A stretch of 64,000 bases of DNA, taken from assembly GCA_944470555.2 (NCBI GenBank), contig OX104130.1:43433491-43497490 (forward strand). Reading direction: 5' to 3'. A program made the position numbers and the translations under genes. This document shows, in pieces, positions 45,601 through 56,915 of the stretch. Source of the DNA: Heterobilharzia americana. Lineage: Eukaryota > Platyhelminthes > Trematoda > Strigeidida > Schistosomatidae. The notes beneath the pieces are model-generated. The model ran no database searches and was not told the origin of the DNA. It saw only the letters and a program-made list of their open reading frames with translations. Each line of letters opens with the position of its first letter. Positions within the stretch are counted from its first letter, which is position 1.

Positions 45601-46922
45601 CGCCATTTCTCCATCAATAGGTCTCGAGGTTTTGAAGGTCTTCCAAGACTGCCAGTTGGTGGATACAGCCCGATAAAATGCGTATAAAATATGCCTGTTC
45701 GACCGGAAGTTGACGGAAATGTCGGCTTATCTGCCTCTGATCCAGCAACCTGGGACGTCAACTCGATGCAACCGTGAGCATGCGCCACAAGCTATGGAGA
45801 TAGTGATCTCTCATGAGAATGAAATAAGTTACCTCGAGCACCCCGCAAACTGTTCACATCCACCATGCTTTGTCACTCTGGAACCCCCTATTCAACCCGG
45901 TGCACGAAGCGCAGTCATTCTAGATATTCCCTGGCCAATATGCTCAGGGAGCTAGAGACTGAGGTCAGATGGTGTTACTTCAGAATGTTGCATGTTTCTG
46001 CTACCCCAATTTTCATCTGTTAGTTACTTTTACCTGGAAGTTGACAAGCTCCGGCTGAATGAATTTGGTTCTCGTGGCCTTTTAGTTTGTGTGTTATCCA
46101 ATTAAATCTTGTGACTGGCTTCTGAAAGGATTTTTAGTGTCATGAACTAACCCATTCAAAAGGCGAAAGGACAATAACAAAGCCTCGCTGGGCCAGGAAA
46201 AATAGGGGCTCATGCTTTTACATGAATCAACCCGAAACCCGAGAAGCATGGGTCCCCGTGCCCCTAAAATTCCGCAAACTACATCAGCAAAGTTTTTATA
46301 TTGGTGCTACCAAGCGTCGCAAAGCTTTCTTGCGTTTAGAGTTTTGTAAAGTTAGTCACCAACCCATTGCGTTTACGACCAACTTAGTGAACCGATAATC
46401 GTTGATTTTGCAGAGTCAAACACGTCTGCAGAGTCGGCAGCCTGTGGTTCAGCGGTTTTTAGCGAAACCACTGGGCTTCATAATTTTAGTGTCATTACTT
46501 CAGTGAAAGCATGCTGTCAAGCGTTCACTTCATTGACACGTTGTCGCGGTACGTCACGGCGTACATTCCCGAAAATAGTGCGAACGACTATGTAGTGCAT
46601 GCTACGTCCCTTGCGTTTTCCCCGTGCTTTTGGATTTTGGCAATCTGGCTGCTATATAGTTACAATTTTTGCGTGCAAATTAAATCATCTACACATATAC
46701 GCTATCCGCCGACCGTTGTTATCATCTGCGCAACCACCGGTTACATTTCTCCTGTTTTCACCAATACGTGAATTTTGGACTGAGCCTCAACGTATTTCGC
46801 TATTTGGTGGGAAGTTGTAGCATTTCGCGGCTTCAGCGTAAACTAGGTTGCCTCACGCCTTTGATTTGCCTACTGAACCTCACAGCAGATTTAACAGTGG
46901 ACGGTCTTATCAAGTGTGAAAA
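42631..46922. other. unassigned region between CR1-like copies
   Basis: About 4.3 kb with no protein I recognise. The longest open frame is 43623-44012 on the minus strand (129 codons), unlike any family I know. A plus-strand frame at 42797-43040 has a passing resemblance to a transposase but fails on inspection. A short stretch at 45525-45560 resembles the gypsy leader at ~29734-29765, so old LTR-element pieces may lie here. Confidence 0.45.
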
Positions 46923-47300
46923 TTGGTGGACTTAGTCGCCGCTGAAGCCAACAAACGACTGGCCTCGTTACGCAGCTCCATTATCCTCAATGTCCTTGAT
47001 AGTTTTCCAACAAAACGTTTTAAAAATGGTCTTCAAACCTGTGGTTTAGATGAATCTGTTTGTACAGCCCAGCATCTTAGAAAGAGGACTAGTAAATACC
47101 CCTGTCCAATATTATTGCATTTCGGCTCGCCCCTTGATGCGAGACGCTTCTATGGCCCATAAGAATCTGTAAGACTCCTAAATTTCTGTGAGAATTTTAG
47201 GGTATTTCAAGATCTTACCCCCTGTCAGCGGCACACACTTGGTTGGAAACCTTATGAAGTCCCTCTGGAAACTGCATCAGAACCGACGGCCACCCAAGGC
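46923..47300 (+). pseudogene. LINE ORF1, RRM-like region (copy C)
   Basis: LRSSIILNVLDSFPTKRF, then LRKRTSKYPCPILLHFGSPLDARRFYGP, TAA at 47160, then in frame SVRLLNFCENFRVFQDL and TPCQRHTLGWKPYE. The pattern of two hydrophobic strands around a basic loop, followed by the DxTxxQR-like motif, is typical of ORF1 RRM domains of LINEs. It binds element RNA in active copies. One stop interrupts it. Confidence 0.6.
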
Positions 47301-47416
47301 ATACTGGCGCCTGGGAGCCACTTCATCGCACCAGACAACATTGTAAGTGTGATCGGAAAGGGCTGACCGAGCATATTGTTGCAAGTACATCAGTTGCCAC
47401 GATCCCCCCTACCAAC

Positions 47417-48262
47417 ATGGTAGCAAACACTGAAGCTAAAGGTCAAATCTCCTCCAGTTGTGCAGATTTATTCGCAGATGATATTGCTATGGATGGCAGC
47501 GATAATAATGTATCCCACATGCACCTATTCTCGCCGAATTTCCCGACGAAACCCCCATACTCCGGATCCAGTTACGCTGATAAGCCCTTACCACCCTTAA
47601 GCCTCTCACATACGATGATGACCTTCAGGTGTGTTGACAATGTACAGTCTCAAAGTGCCATGTTTTGGAGATCTATAGCTAAAAATTGTAGTACAGGTTT
47701 ACCGCCGAAGCCCGTGACCTGGCCATCCTCGAAATAACTACTCTCAGTTTGTTAAACCCAGTGGTCATAACACCATTCAAAAGTGATTGCATTCTCCTAC
47801 ACAGATACATTCGCGATACCCATCCGTGCATCACCAGGCCCTACAGCACCTTCTTCAACCAACAGAAAGGTAGGATCCAAATGCCAATGTGGTAAAATGA
47901 AAGGGTATACACGTAAGAATGTTCACAACATAAACTCCTCCCACAGCCAAGAGACCAAGGACTACAGGAAAAACAGCAGGTTTTCCCCCTCTCAACCGTC
48001 CACACAACGTTCATCCCCAGTGTATGCTCACCCCGATGCAACGACAGCCCCTCCTAACTGGAAGTCTGGTGTTCAGGCGAAGCCTCTGATACTGGCTCCC
48101 CAACATAATGCAGCCTACTGTTTCCTAAATGGACGTGAAACCATAGATTTACGCGCCTTGTTTTCACGGACATTCATATCCTGGGCCCATAATGAAAATC
48201 CGGACTTTCGTGGATTGCAAAAATTAATAGCGCCTTTTGCTGTTCAAATAGTAACGCTTTAG
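47417..48262 (+). other. possible ORF1 continuation, low-complexity
   Basis: Two ORFs (47417-47737, 47783-48262) rich in Ser, Pro, Asn and Thr. They follow the RRM-like region in the same direction but show no family motif. May be the C-terminal part of LINE ORF1. Confidence 0.3.
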
Positions 48263-50165
48263 AGCCAGCTGTTTTATTAATAATGAAAATAGTTTATTCC
48301 TGAATTTACAGGTGCGTATCACTTTTACAGGTACGGTTTTAACAATTAACTGTGGAAAACCTCCAGTAATACTTTCTTTTACAGAAAATTTTTTATCACC
48401 TCCTTTCCACTGCAGGCAGTTGAAATCCCCTGTCTAAAAAGGAAAACTCCACACCACGTACAAATGGTGCACTTTAATCGAAACTTGGAATTTTTGTTGC
48501 ACTTTTAAGTTATCAGGCAGAAATGATCATCATATCTAATGAGTATGAAAAATCATCGCCCAAAAAGAAGAGGAAGTAACTCAATAGTTTCTAGCCCGAA
48601 AAAAAGTAATGCTGGCTAAATTACTCAGTTGCTTTAGTTTGAAGGGTTATATACATCCAGCGAAGTACTGCCGCAGATTCAATGTGTTTTTAAAGGATAC
48701 GCGCCTCCGGGTTCTTTGAAACGTCAAGATATACTGCGTAGACAATTATAAATAACACTGCCGACAATATATCGCTTTCCTGATGGAACGATCTGCTTTT
48801 GTTTGCTCATGATAAATTGGACATATGTCCACGGTAGCCGCCATGGTGCTCTGCATTGCGCTTAATAGCTTGGTGAATACTAGCCAAATTCCTTTGATTT
48901 TCGAGGCCTAGTCAAAGAACCCATTTCTGTAGATAAAGTTTTGAGTATTTTTCCGCATTTTTGTATGCCGTTTACAGCTGCAGTGGACAAAACAGCTCCA
49001 GTCAATGAAACGGTGGATTAATAAATGACAAAAGGCTTCTCGGGAGTATCTTCGTGTGATGCCACAAGGAAGTTCATCAAAGGCCACACGGTTGGCAGAG
49101 GAGTTGCTTACAGACAGATGCCGTGATATTTAGGACAGCACTGATGGGATAACGTAATTTCAATCTATCTGCAGGCTTCCAAGATTCTACTTAAAATAAA
49201 AATAGAGAAAACAAAGAGCGGGGAACGAAACCACAAGGAAATTAATTATATGTAAGTTTTACTTTCTGTACATAGTGTCGTGCCTACCAAAGGTGCACAC
49301 TCCTGGGTCTCATGTGTAGCGGCCAGAATCCAATAATCTTGGCCTGAACGCGGGAAATAGCTAGGCGGTGCCAACTGACGTGAATCTGACTAGTTCCTGC
49401 GTTCTACTGTATAGCTTCCTAACTTCCGCGAGTGACGCACAGTCAAAGGTTGGATCGAAATATCAAAACACGCTTTGTAGTAATTCAATGGTAAATTCGT
49501 AACAAAATCTGTGGTACTATCAAAGCAACAATAAGTTATGTCAAATTACAAAAATACCTCAACAGTGCCGTTGGGTAACTATACAGTCCAAAACGTTCTC
49601 GGGTACAAATATGTACTACACGGTAAAAACTGGTTAAAAAATACAACTATTAAATACCTGTCGGTCAATAGGAATATTCCCGGCAAAAGGGATCAAAACT
49701 CTGCCTACAGGAATCAAATCAACGAACAAACATTCCCAGTAGACAGTCAAAAGACAAACAGTCAAATCACTGCACAACCGTAAGTTGAACCAAAACAAAA
49801 TGTCGTGCTCAGTAAAACAACATCACCTTATCAACAGTCCAGCGTCACATAATAGGAAAGTGAAACACTCATAATAAGTCTCAAACATACAAAGGCAAAT
49901 ACCAAGTGTAAAGTCAAATAAGACAGTTAAACAAGCAAATAACATTACACCGGCGAGGGTCAAAGGTACACCATCCATAACGAGGGTAAAAATGTTAAAA
50001 TAAATGTCAATACAATCGAATAAGGGTGATCGGGAGGGATTTTCAGATCATTTTTCCGTTACATCATGTTTATATTCTTATTAAAAATGTGCTATTAACT
50101 GCTTCTCGGCAATGCCATTTTTGGGGATCTACATCTAAGGATGTCTCTATTAGTGGTGGTAATAA
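48263..50165. other. unassigned stretch inside or between LINE remnants
   Basis: About 1.9 kb, AT-rich, with no recognisable motif. ORF 49538-49783 is Asn/Thr/Gln-rich and is probably chance. Confidence 0.45.
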
Positions 50166-50574
50166 GTGGGAGGTATAGACGAACAACTTAGACAACGGAG
50201 TAGTCCTAACTGTTCCTGGGATGTAATAGGGAAGAGTATGAATTTACCGATCAGGGTATGCCATCTCATACATTTAAGGGACCCGAGATACTGGGCGTTG
50301 TGGGACACAGTCGCGCTTCACTCTGTTTCAGCCCTGACTCACAAGCCGCCCAGAGAAGATGTTACGCCAAGCTGTCATCCCCTCGGCCCACATACAGTTG
50401 GTCAACGCCTGGTACAATAAAGAATAGCGTTGGCAGCATCCCAGGACTATCTCATTTCCCTAGCATGTCCCCGAAATTAAATTCTTCTCCATGTTTCTCG
50501 CCGCTAAAGTCCAACCTGATCTACCAGAACAAGCTTTTTAAAACAGGTTTAAGTACTACTGCTTATCCAACTCT

Positions 50575-51300
50575 TTGACCTTCGTTCTAATTAACCCCTG
50601 TTCCGTACGCGACACGACGAGTGAGATCACCATGTTGTCGACTACATCTAACCCCCACCTAATGATTATCACTGAAGCCTGGTGTACCTCAGATGCTTCT
50701 GGCAACGATGTCTCCGTTGACAATCATAGTTCCTTTAGAAGAGATAGGTTTAATAGTAAAGATGGTGTCTGCATCATTCAAATCAGGTCCGACACTGCTG
50801 TGACTAATTGCGGTACTCCAGAACTTAATACGTTCAGTGACTCAGTGTGCGTTGTGGTAAAGTTTCCAAATGCCATAACTATTCTCTTAGGGCGTATCTA
50901 CCATTCCCCCCGCTCTGCTGTGGATTATGATGACAGACCTGCAGGTGTGTTCACTGATGTAACAACAATAACCTACTTATATGCGGAGACTTTAATAAGC
51001 CTGACACCAAGTGGCAGCCACATACTTCCCCTAAGCGGTCAGCCTTAACCTATTTTTCCGCCTTTTGCGTGGCGTCACCCATGCCTGTTGCTCTATTACT
51101 TTTAAGCATACATCCTCAGACAGTTTATGTTATCCTGAGTGCGCTGTACCCGTCGAAAGACACCGGCTTAAACTTAGGCCATGATCCCTTGTGATACGGT
51201 ACATCAAATTGTGGAATAAGCTCCTACACTGTACGCTGATTTTCTCTCAAAACTACCATGATACAACCCAGACGTGGAGAATTTTTAAGAACCTTGTGAT
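50575..51300 (+). pseudogene. CR1-like endonuclease domain (copy C)
   Basis: 157-codon frame: FVLINPCSVRDTTSEITML (the NxRSVxNK motif), LMIITEAWCTSDASGNDVSV (TExW with Glu), SSFRRDRFNSKDGVCIIQI, VCVVVKFPNAITILLGRIYHSP (IYRSP motif). The expected GDFN segment is lost; further C-terminal pieces are in other frames to ~51300 (YGTSNCGIS region). Motif order is that of CR1/L2-type LINEs. Confidence 0.85.
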
Positions 51301-54300
51301 GGAAAAACCGTGTAGTTAATCACACTTGCATACGTGAAGGTGTACAGACAGTTCCAGTAGGTCTAAAAGTATGAGAACTTCTCTCTTTTCCAAACTGGAC
51401 TGCGTAGTAACTCCTCCTTCCATGTCTGCTCGTGCTTCTCCTTTTTTTCCCACTTGCAGCAACATCGCGATGAGAACACTTGATGCTTAATTTCGGTATG
51501 AACATATCTATTAAGTGGAAATAATACCTGCTGCTTGATTCCAAGAATTATTGGACTGCTCCCATTCTTTTGCAGTTTCTGGAACATCCCCACAATTAAC
51601 TCATCAACTGGTCGGGAGTCTTAGTGACGAACCGTCTGCGCTTTTCCAACGGTCATGGTGGCACAAATATTCTGAACAAACGATGAAACGAAACTAATTT
51701 ACCTGTTGGCTCTGAACACGACTTACCTGCAGTTGTTCCAAACTACATGTTCTCTAGTACTCTGTATCGAGTGATCTTTTCAGGTAAAATTTACCATGCA
51801 TCAAATATGCTTCTCGAATGCTGCTGCTTACGCTAATATGAAAGATGCTGGAAGCTTATGTATAACTGCTGCCATTTGGACTATTGACTGTTTTAACCCG
51901 TATTTACATCGACTGCTACATGTAATCCCGGTGGAATTAATGTATACTGCCTTCAAACATGACATAGTAACCTGGAAATGCGTTTATTTGGACACTCACC
52001 TTGGTTACATAACTGGATGCTTACTGGTAACCCAGATGGCATAAATAGGTCCTATGTGGTTGGTGAAGCTAAAAACTGAGGAATAGATGATTATATTACT
52101 AAATAGTAAACTGCGTAGATGGACTAACAACCTCGGAGCGTAATAACGCAACCTTGCAGCATTTTTTGCTTTTGTTCCTCATGGTGGAACCTGTCCATGT
52201 GATGGGGGATGGCAATTCATAACCGTTTCATGAGTTTCAGTAAGGTTCAATAAGATTACACACATCAATGACTTGATATGTTAACTATTTAGATGTAGAT
52301 ACCATTTTGTAAAATTTCATGGTTTATCAACTTGACCCCGCTTGTAAACCGATATCCCTCGTGTTAAATCCATTACATGAAGATAATATTTATTATTATC
52401 TAAACTTGAATTCTCTGTATACGCTGAAAAGTGACACTTTCTCGTTCGTTGCCTAACTAGCAGGATCTTCTACTGTTTTTAATTGAGTTTAGTGTCATTC
52501 CGTCTGTACCATTCAGGACTCACAAAATCTTGCAGATTTTCCGACAAATATCAACGTGATGATGCCTGTAAACTGGCTTTTCTCATGTTAAGTTACTAAC
52601 CTGAAAATAGCTCATTTATTATCTTCCAGTAAGTTAACTCATACATTTTAGTTTCTTCAGACAGTTCCCCTGATATACATTCCATTTCTGGTAACTAACC
52701 TGCGTTCATTTTTGGTCTCGCACTTGCGGGTCTTCAATAAGTGCCCCGAATCGGCTGTAAATATCTAAATCTGACTACACATTTAACGCGAAAATGTTAT
52801 ATTCAAAATCCGAGGCCGATTAAAAGTTAATGAAACGTGCAGTGACCTGTGGCATGATCAAGAAACTAATCAAACGGGGGTTATATGAACGTATTGTTGT
52901 TTGATTATCAATGTTGCCAGTGTTGACCGCAGTAAATCAGCCACAACCAGATTACGTTTAGCGGACAAACTTTCTGACGTCAAACCTTATTTAGCCTTCA
53001 CAGGTTAATGGTTTCATCTCCCAAGGCAAGTATCCAGTTGATATCGTCTTTCCAACCATCCTACTCCAGTGCCCTTGGTCGCCACAACCACATAACCTCT
53101 TAATCACGGTAGTAATGATGGTTATTCCTGAACATACAAACGCACACCGTTCACGCAGTATGATCGAGTTCGTATGCAAATCTCAAGTTTATTTAGAGCA
53201 GGTAATCTCGCTCCACACCTATTTAGTCATAAGATAGCTGCTGCATACTAACTTATCAACAGGCATGATGGCAAGGAGATCAACTTGAACTACCCTTGCC
53301 TCTATGGCGGTATCTATATGAGGCCTACAGCTCTTGTACTTATGACTACAAAACAATAGTAAACAGAATGAGGTTACCAAAGAAAGAACAAGGTTCGCCA
53401 GGTCTGTTAGCTCAGCTTACCCTGCACCACCATATTTTCCATATAGCCTTGGTATGATAGCACTCAGCGGCCGACGCAATGATCATTTTTCCCCATGACT
53501 ATATAAAGCGTGGTTACCATTGAAGCGGAAACCATGAGTCTCATTTAAATATTTGTAACTTCGTTAAACTTTTGTACACAGGTTTTCCACACAAAAGCGA
53601 ATACCTGGTCCAAAATCCTCCAGTCTCTCCTCTCCATGGTGACATTTTAGGCTTTAGTATAGTTTCCGCTACCTTTGTATTCACCTTCATCCTCTTCCCT
53701 ATAACCTCTTAACCGTTGGTTTTGGATACTCCTTCAGGTAACTTTTGTAGTTAGCAAAAAAAACTCACCCACACGTATCATGGCCAGTATACTTCTGAGC
53801 AATATTTCTTTGCTCCTGTTTCGAATTTCGTTCACCGCCCTCTTTTTTGGTTCACTTTTCGAGTGTACCCAACCATTACATGTGAAATCCCCGCAATCGC
53901 ACTCGTCAGCATGCGCCATGCCTCCAAATATATGAGGGGGGCACATAATGAAAGGTCACGGCTGTACAACCCTCCTTACCTTCAAGAGTATTGGAAGATT
54001 CAAACAATAGCCGAATAATTCCTATTTTCGAGCCAGGCATACTTCAGTATGACGAACAGTTATGCTGGTGTTCGTCTGTTTCACTCTTTGCTCCCTGCGA
54101 AGCATAAACGTTCCCATCTGTTGACGCAAGTTTTCTGTGCCGGGAAAAACGGCATCTACTGTACAGCCTGACATTATATATAACAGTCAGTTCACATTAC
54201 CAGAGTAATCGAATCTGTAAGCTGGTTTGTTTTCATGTAACGTATGTTGTATGGAATTCATTATTATTAATATCGTTATTATAAAGCGAAGCGTGGAATC

Positions 54301-55129
54301 GGAATAAGAATGTGCATTTTGTCACGATGGACAATCGGAAGCACTCTCTTTCGACTACCAAAGAAACCAGGGTTTACTTTAGAGCATTAAGCGTATCTTT
54401 TGGAGAGAGAAAATCTTTTGATGGTGAATCCATGGGTTGTCTTAAAGTTATCGAAAAGCCGACGTGATTCCAGACGCTCTGATGTGAAGAAGAATTTCAA
54501 CACTTGGGTGTTAGATACCGAGTGAAGACAAGATGCGGTTAGGAAGGTTCTACTGGTTTCTGTTAAATTAGTTCTGATAGAAATAGGAGAGATGTTTGTC
54601 AACATTTCTGACTCCACCGCGGCGTACATTAAGGAAAGAAAATGCAAGAGAAACAGGAAGATAAAATAAGCGAAAAATCGTGGAAGAATTGTTACGGCCA
54701 AAATAGCCGTGTAGCTCGTAACGGATTGCAGGGGTTCCCCATTCCAAATCGAAACCAATCAACTTCAGAAAGCTTTTTGCCAAACAAGAAAAACTTGTTC
54801 AAAGTGCGCAAGTACTCTATGAATAATCATTCTTTGTAGTGGTATATGTGTGTGAAAATTTTCTCGACAAGGCAAACTACGTCTTGAAAACCATATTGTC
54901 ATTCTGCGACCAGAAGTTTGTCAGTTAATTCAACCCGTATGTTTTATACACTCATAGGTAACCGACCAACAGTTACTTCCAGGTTGACCGGTCAGTTTGG
55001 GCCCGTCGTATAATCTGACTGAGACGACACTGGCTTTACTCTACTAAGCCTCTCAGAGGATTCACTCATTTCCTCATCTGAACTCCACACCTAGTCCCTA
55101 TTTCCAAATGAATCAATAGTTGATGGCTG
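51301..55129. other. anonymous DNA, no gene assigned
   Basis: Some 3.8 kb without a recognisable protein, RNA gene or element. Minus-strand ORFs 53734-53946 and 54387-54758 and plus-strand ORF 51796-52044 show no family motif. The part next to 55129 could be downstream gag-pol of the BEL/Pao element, but no RT motif was seen. Confidence 0.5.
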
Positions 55130-55870
55130 AACAATCATGCAAACTTACGGAAACGGGTCATGGAAAATGTGTCTTTCTAAATCGTGTCCGACATCGGCTG
55201 GCGGTGAGACACCTGCCCGTGTGGCTGTCCTCGCCACCCCTCTTCAAAATTGCAGCAAATAAACCTAAATCTGGCTCTTACCATCAATCTCAAGTTCCCT
55301 TACACTTCTGAGGTGATTAATTAACGTGTAGTGGTGATTCAGCTCCCCATCAAAATACATAAACCTTGTCTTGGGGAGATGTTGCTCACACTTGAAGTCA
55401 GACGATTCCTCAAGTCCGATGCAGTCACTATGTACATTAAACGTTTCAGGCAGACTTACAGTATTCCTAACCCGTGAATCATCATATGCCTTATCCTCGA
55501 GTTCCGACAAAACATAACGTGATAAGATTTTCAACCCTACTTCTCTTTCTAGCCCGCCCTCATTTGACAGAGGTTGAGGTGTCATGCCAACGATATAGCT
55601 ACTCTCAATACATGGGCCGTGCATAATGAAATCACCAACATTCTATCTTCATCGCCGACAAGCAGCGTTTTCGAAACCCAGTTACCTCCGGCGTGCAGAA
55701 AGTTTCCCCGACGCCTTGGTCTGGTATTTTTAGCTCGTGATCGGTCAATATCGCACAACAGGAAAGCGTCCAGGGTATCAAACAATATTAGAAAGGGAAA
55801 ATATTCGAGCCATAGATCAAAGGACACAACCAATTGAAGAGTCTGATGTGCGGACTGAATCACCGACCAA
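55130..55870 (-). pseudogene. BEL/Pao retrotransposon gag remnant
   Basis: In ORF 55265-55624 the C-terminal part reads HLPKTRFMYFDGELNHHYTL then INHLRSVRELEIDGKSQ. This fits the LPxxxLPxFDGxPxxYxxFIxxF motif at the head of BEL/Pao gag. After one TAG and with one more stop the same frame gives VYLLQF then RGVARTATRAGVSPP, matching the LxYLIQFCxGxAxxAIxxCxxLPPxxGY block, and RHIFHDPF for the ILxxxFG motif (to ~55150). Known schistosome BEL elements (Sinbad-like) carry such a gag. No protease, RT or integrase is recognised nearby. The upstream part (55582-55863) is in another frame and uncertain. Confidence 0.65.
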
Positions 55871-56050
55871 CGAGTAGCCAGGAGTTACTGAGTCCGAATT
55901 GTAGCCGATATAGCTCAAGACATTTGTTTGGATAGTTGTACTTTCCCGTTGCTATACGGGGCAGAGCTGATTGGCCTCAGTTGGTGGATAGGCGTTTGTG
56001 CCGAGACCTCGGGACTATCGGACACTCGTGATGTTATTTTAATCTTCGTG
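55871..56050. other. short spacer before SINE pair
   Basis: About 180 bp with no feature recognised. Confidence 0.4.
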
Positions 56051-56112
56051 ACTGGAAACGGAATCCAAGAGGCGCGTTTCGTCCTATTTCGGACTGTCTT
56101 ACCGATGGCATA
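56050..56112 (-). ncRNA. hammerhead-ribozyme SINE fragment, left arm of second inverted pair
   Basis: Minus strand: AGTCCGAAATAGGACGAAAC, then GCGCCTCTTGGATTCC. Stem II and GAAAC are kept; the CUGAUGA strand is replaced by a decayed TAAGACA. The arrangement, a 5'-cut minus copy followed at once by a plus copy, is the same as at 8312-8516. Confidence 0.72.
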
Positions 56113-56280
56113 ATGTGCCATACTTTGGTTTTTAGAGGGGAGGGTACTGGGCTCCGGCCCCAGCGCGAACCGCATCACTAGTCTAGGTGCATGTGCATCT
56201 AGCTGACTAACCTAGGGCAGGACGAAACACTCATCCTGGATTTCACTGCTAGTCGCTAAGGAGAACATAACTCCAAGACA
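56113..56280 (+). ncRNA. hammerhead-ribozyme SINE fragment, right arm of second inverted pair
   Basis: Plus strand: GGGTACTGGGCTCCGGCCCC (B-box region, decayed) at ~56141-56161, then CATCTAGCTGACTAACC with core CTGACTAA for CTGATGAG, GGACGAAAC at 56220-56228, then TCATCCTGGATTTCACTGCTAGTCGC. GAAAC is intact, two core bases changed; cleavage is doubtful. Confidence 0.72.
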
Positions 56281-56709
56281 CTATTGAATTAAGCTGTGAG
56301 AGGAGAGGTAGGCTTTCCGGTTGAGACTAGTGCGACAAAAGACATTGGTGGTCAAAAACTCTTGATGGCATGTTTCATGATCGATATCTAGGTATTCATG
56401 CTCTACCTTTACCTTGACCGTCGTACCATGTTCGGCATGCTGTCATCCCTCTTCATGCCTTTTGGTGGCTCTCTAGCATTCAAACTGCTTTCCCTTTCAT
56501 TTCCCTGGGTTTCATGTTGGTTCGATATAGCTCACCGTGCTGATGCGTAGCTTGGCAGTTTGGCTAGCTACACAGTGATCCCGGTTTCTATGTAGACCGC
56601 ACCCCTCTTTCCTGCTGCTATGGCTCCTATAGCCTCTTATGACTATTTTTACGGTATATCATGTCCAAACGTCAGCTGCGAAAGGGTGAAAAATTGTGTT
56701 CAGCTGACC
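56281..56709. other. unassigned stretch between SINEs
   Basis: Around 430 bp, pyrimidine-rich in the middle, with no recognised feature. Confidence 0.4.
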
Positions 56710-56915
56710 CAGCGCTCTATATTCGGGGTACAAGAGGTGGGTGCCATGCCCTAGTAGCCCAATGGGAAATGTACTGGCTTTGGAAGTGTTGGGTACTGGG
56801 CTTGAGTCTCGTGGAGAGCATCAGCCACTGAGGTTCAGGTACAGCCAGCTGATGAGTCACAAATAAGCCTAAACATGCCCCTTAAAATTCTACCGCTGGC
56901 CATCAAGCAGACTGC
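56710..56915 (+). ncRNA. hammerhead-ribozyme SINE, near full length
   Basis: tRNA-like head with A-box-like TAGTAGCCCAATGGG (~56751) and B-box-like GGGCTTGAGTCTC (~56798), then GCATCAGCCACTGAGGTTCAGGTACAGCC in parts, and a hammerhead with an intact CTGATGAG at 56849-56856. The second core strand GAAAC has become TAAAC and stem II is weakened (CACAAATAAGC). This is the best-preserved SINE of the window. Sm-alpha SINEs are pol III transcripts moved by LINE proteins; the ribozyme is part of the family consensus. Confidence 0.75.

Larger units (their letters stand above)
46923..51300 (+). mobile_element. CR1-like LINE copy C (ORF1 and endonuclease remnants)
   Basis: Plus strand, opposite to copies A and B. 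ORF1 RRM-like part at 46923-47260, Ser/Pro-rich ORF1 region possibly at 47417-48262, then 50166-50580 (leader), the endonuclease at 50575-51048 and its decayed end to ~51300. The RT does not follow. The ~2 kb between 48263 and 50165 holds nothing recognisable, so two separate remnants instead of one are possible. Confidence 0.6.

Noticed and set aside
54387..54758. 123-codon minus ORF with hydrophobic segments as a membrane protein
   Set aside because: No conserved motif or splice context; hydrophobic runs are expected from T-rich DNA.
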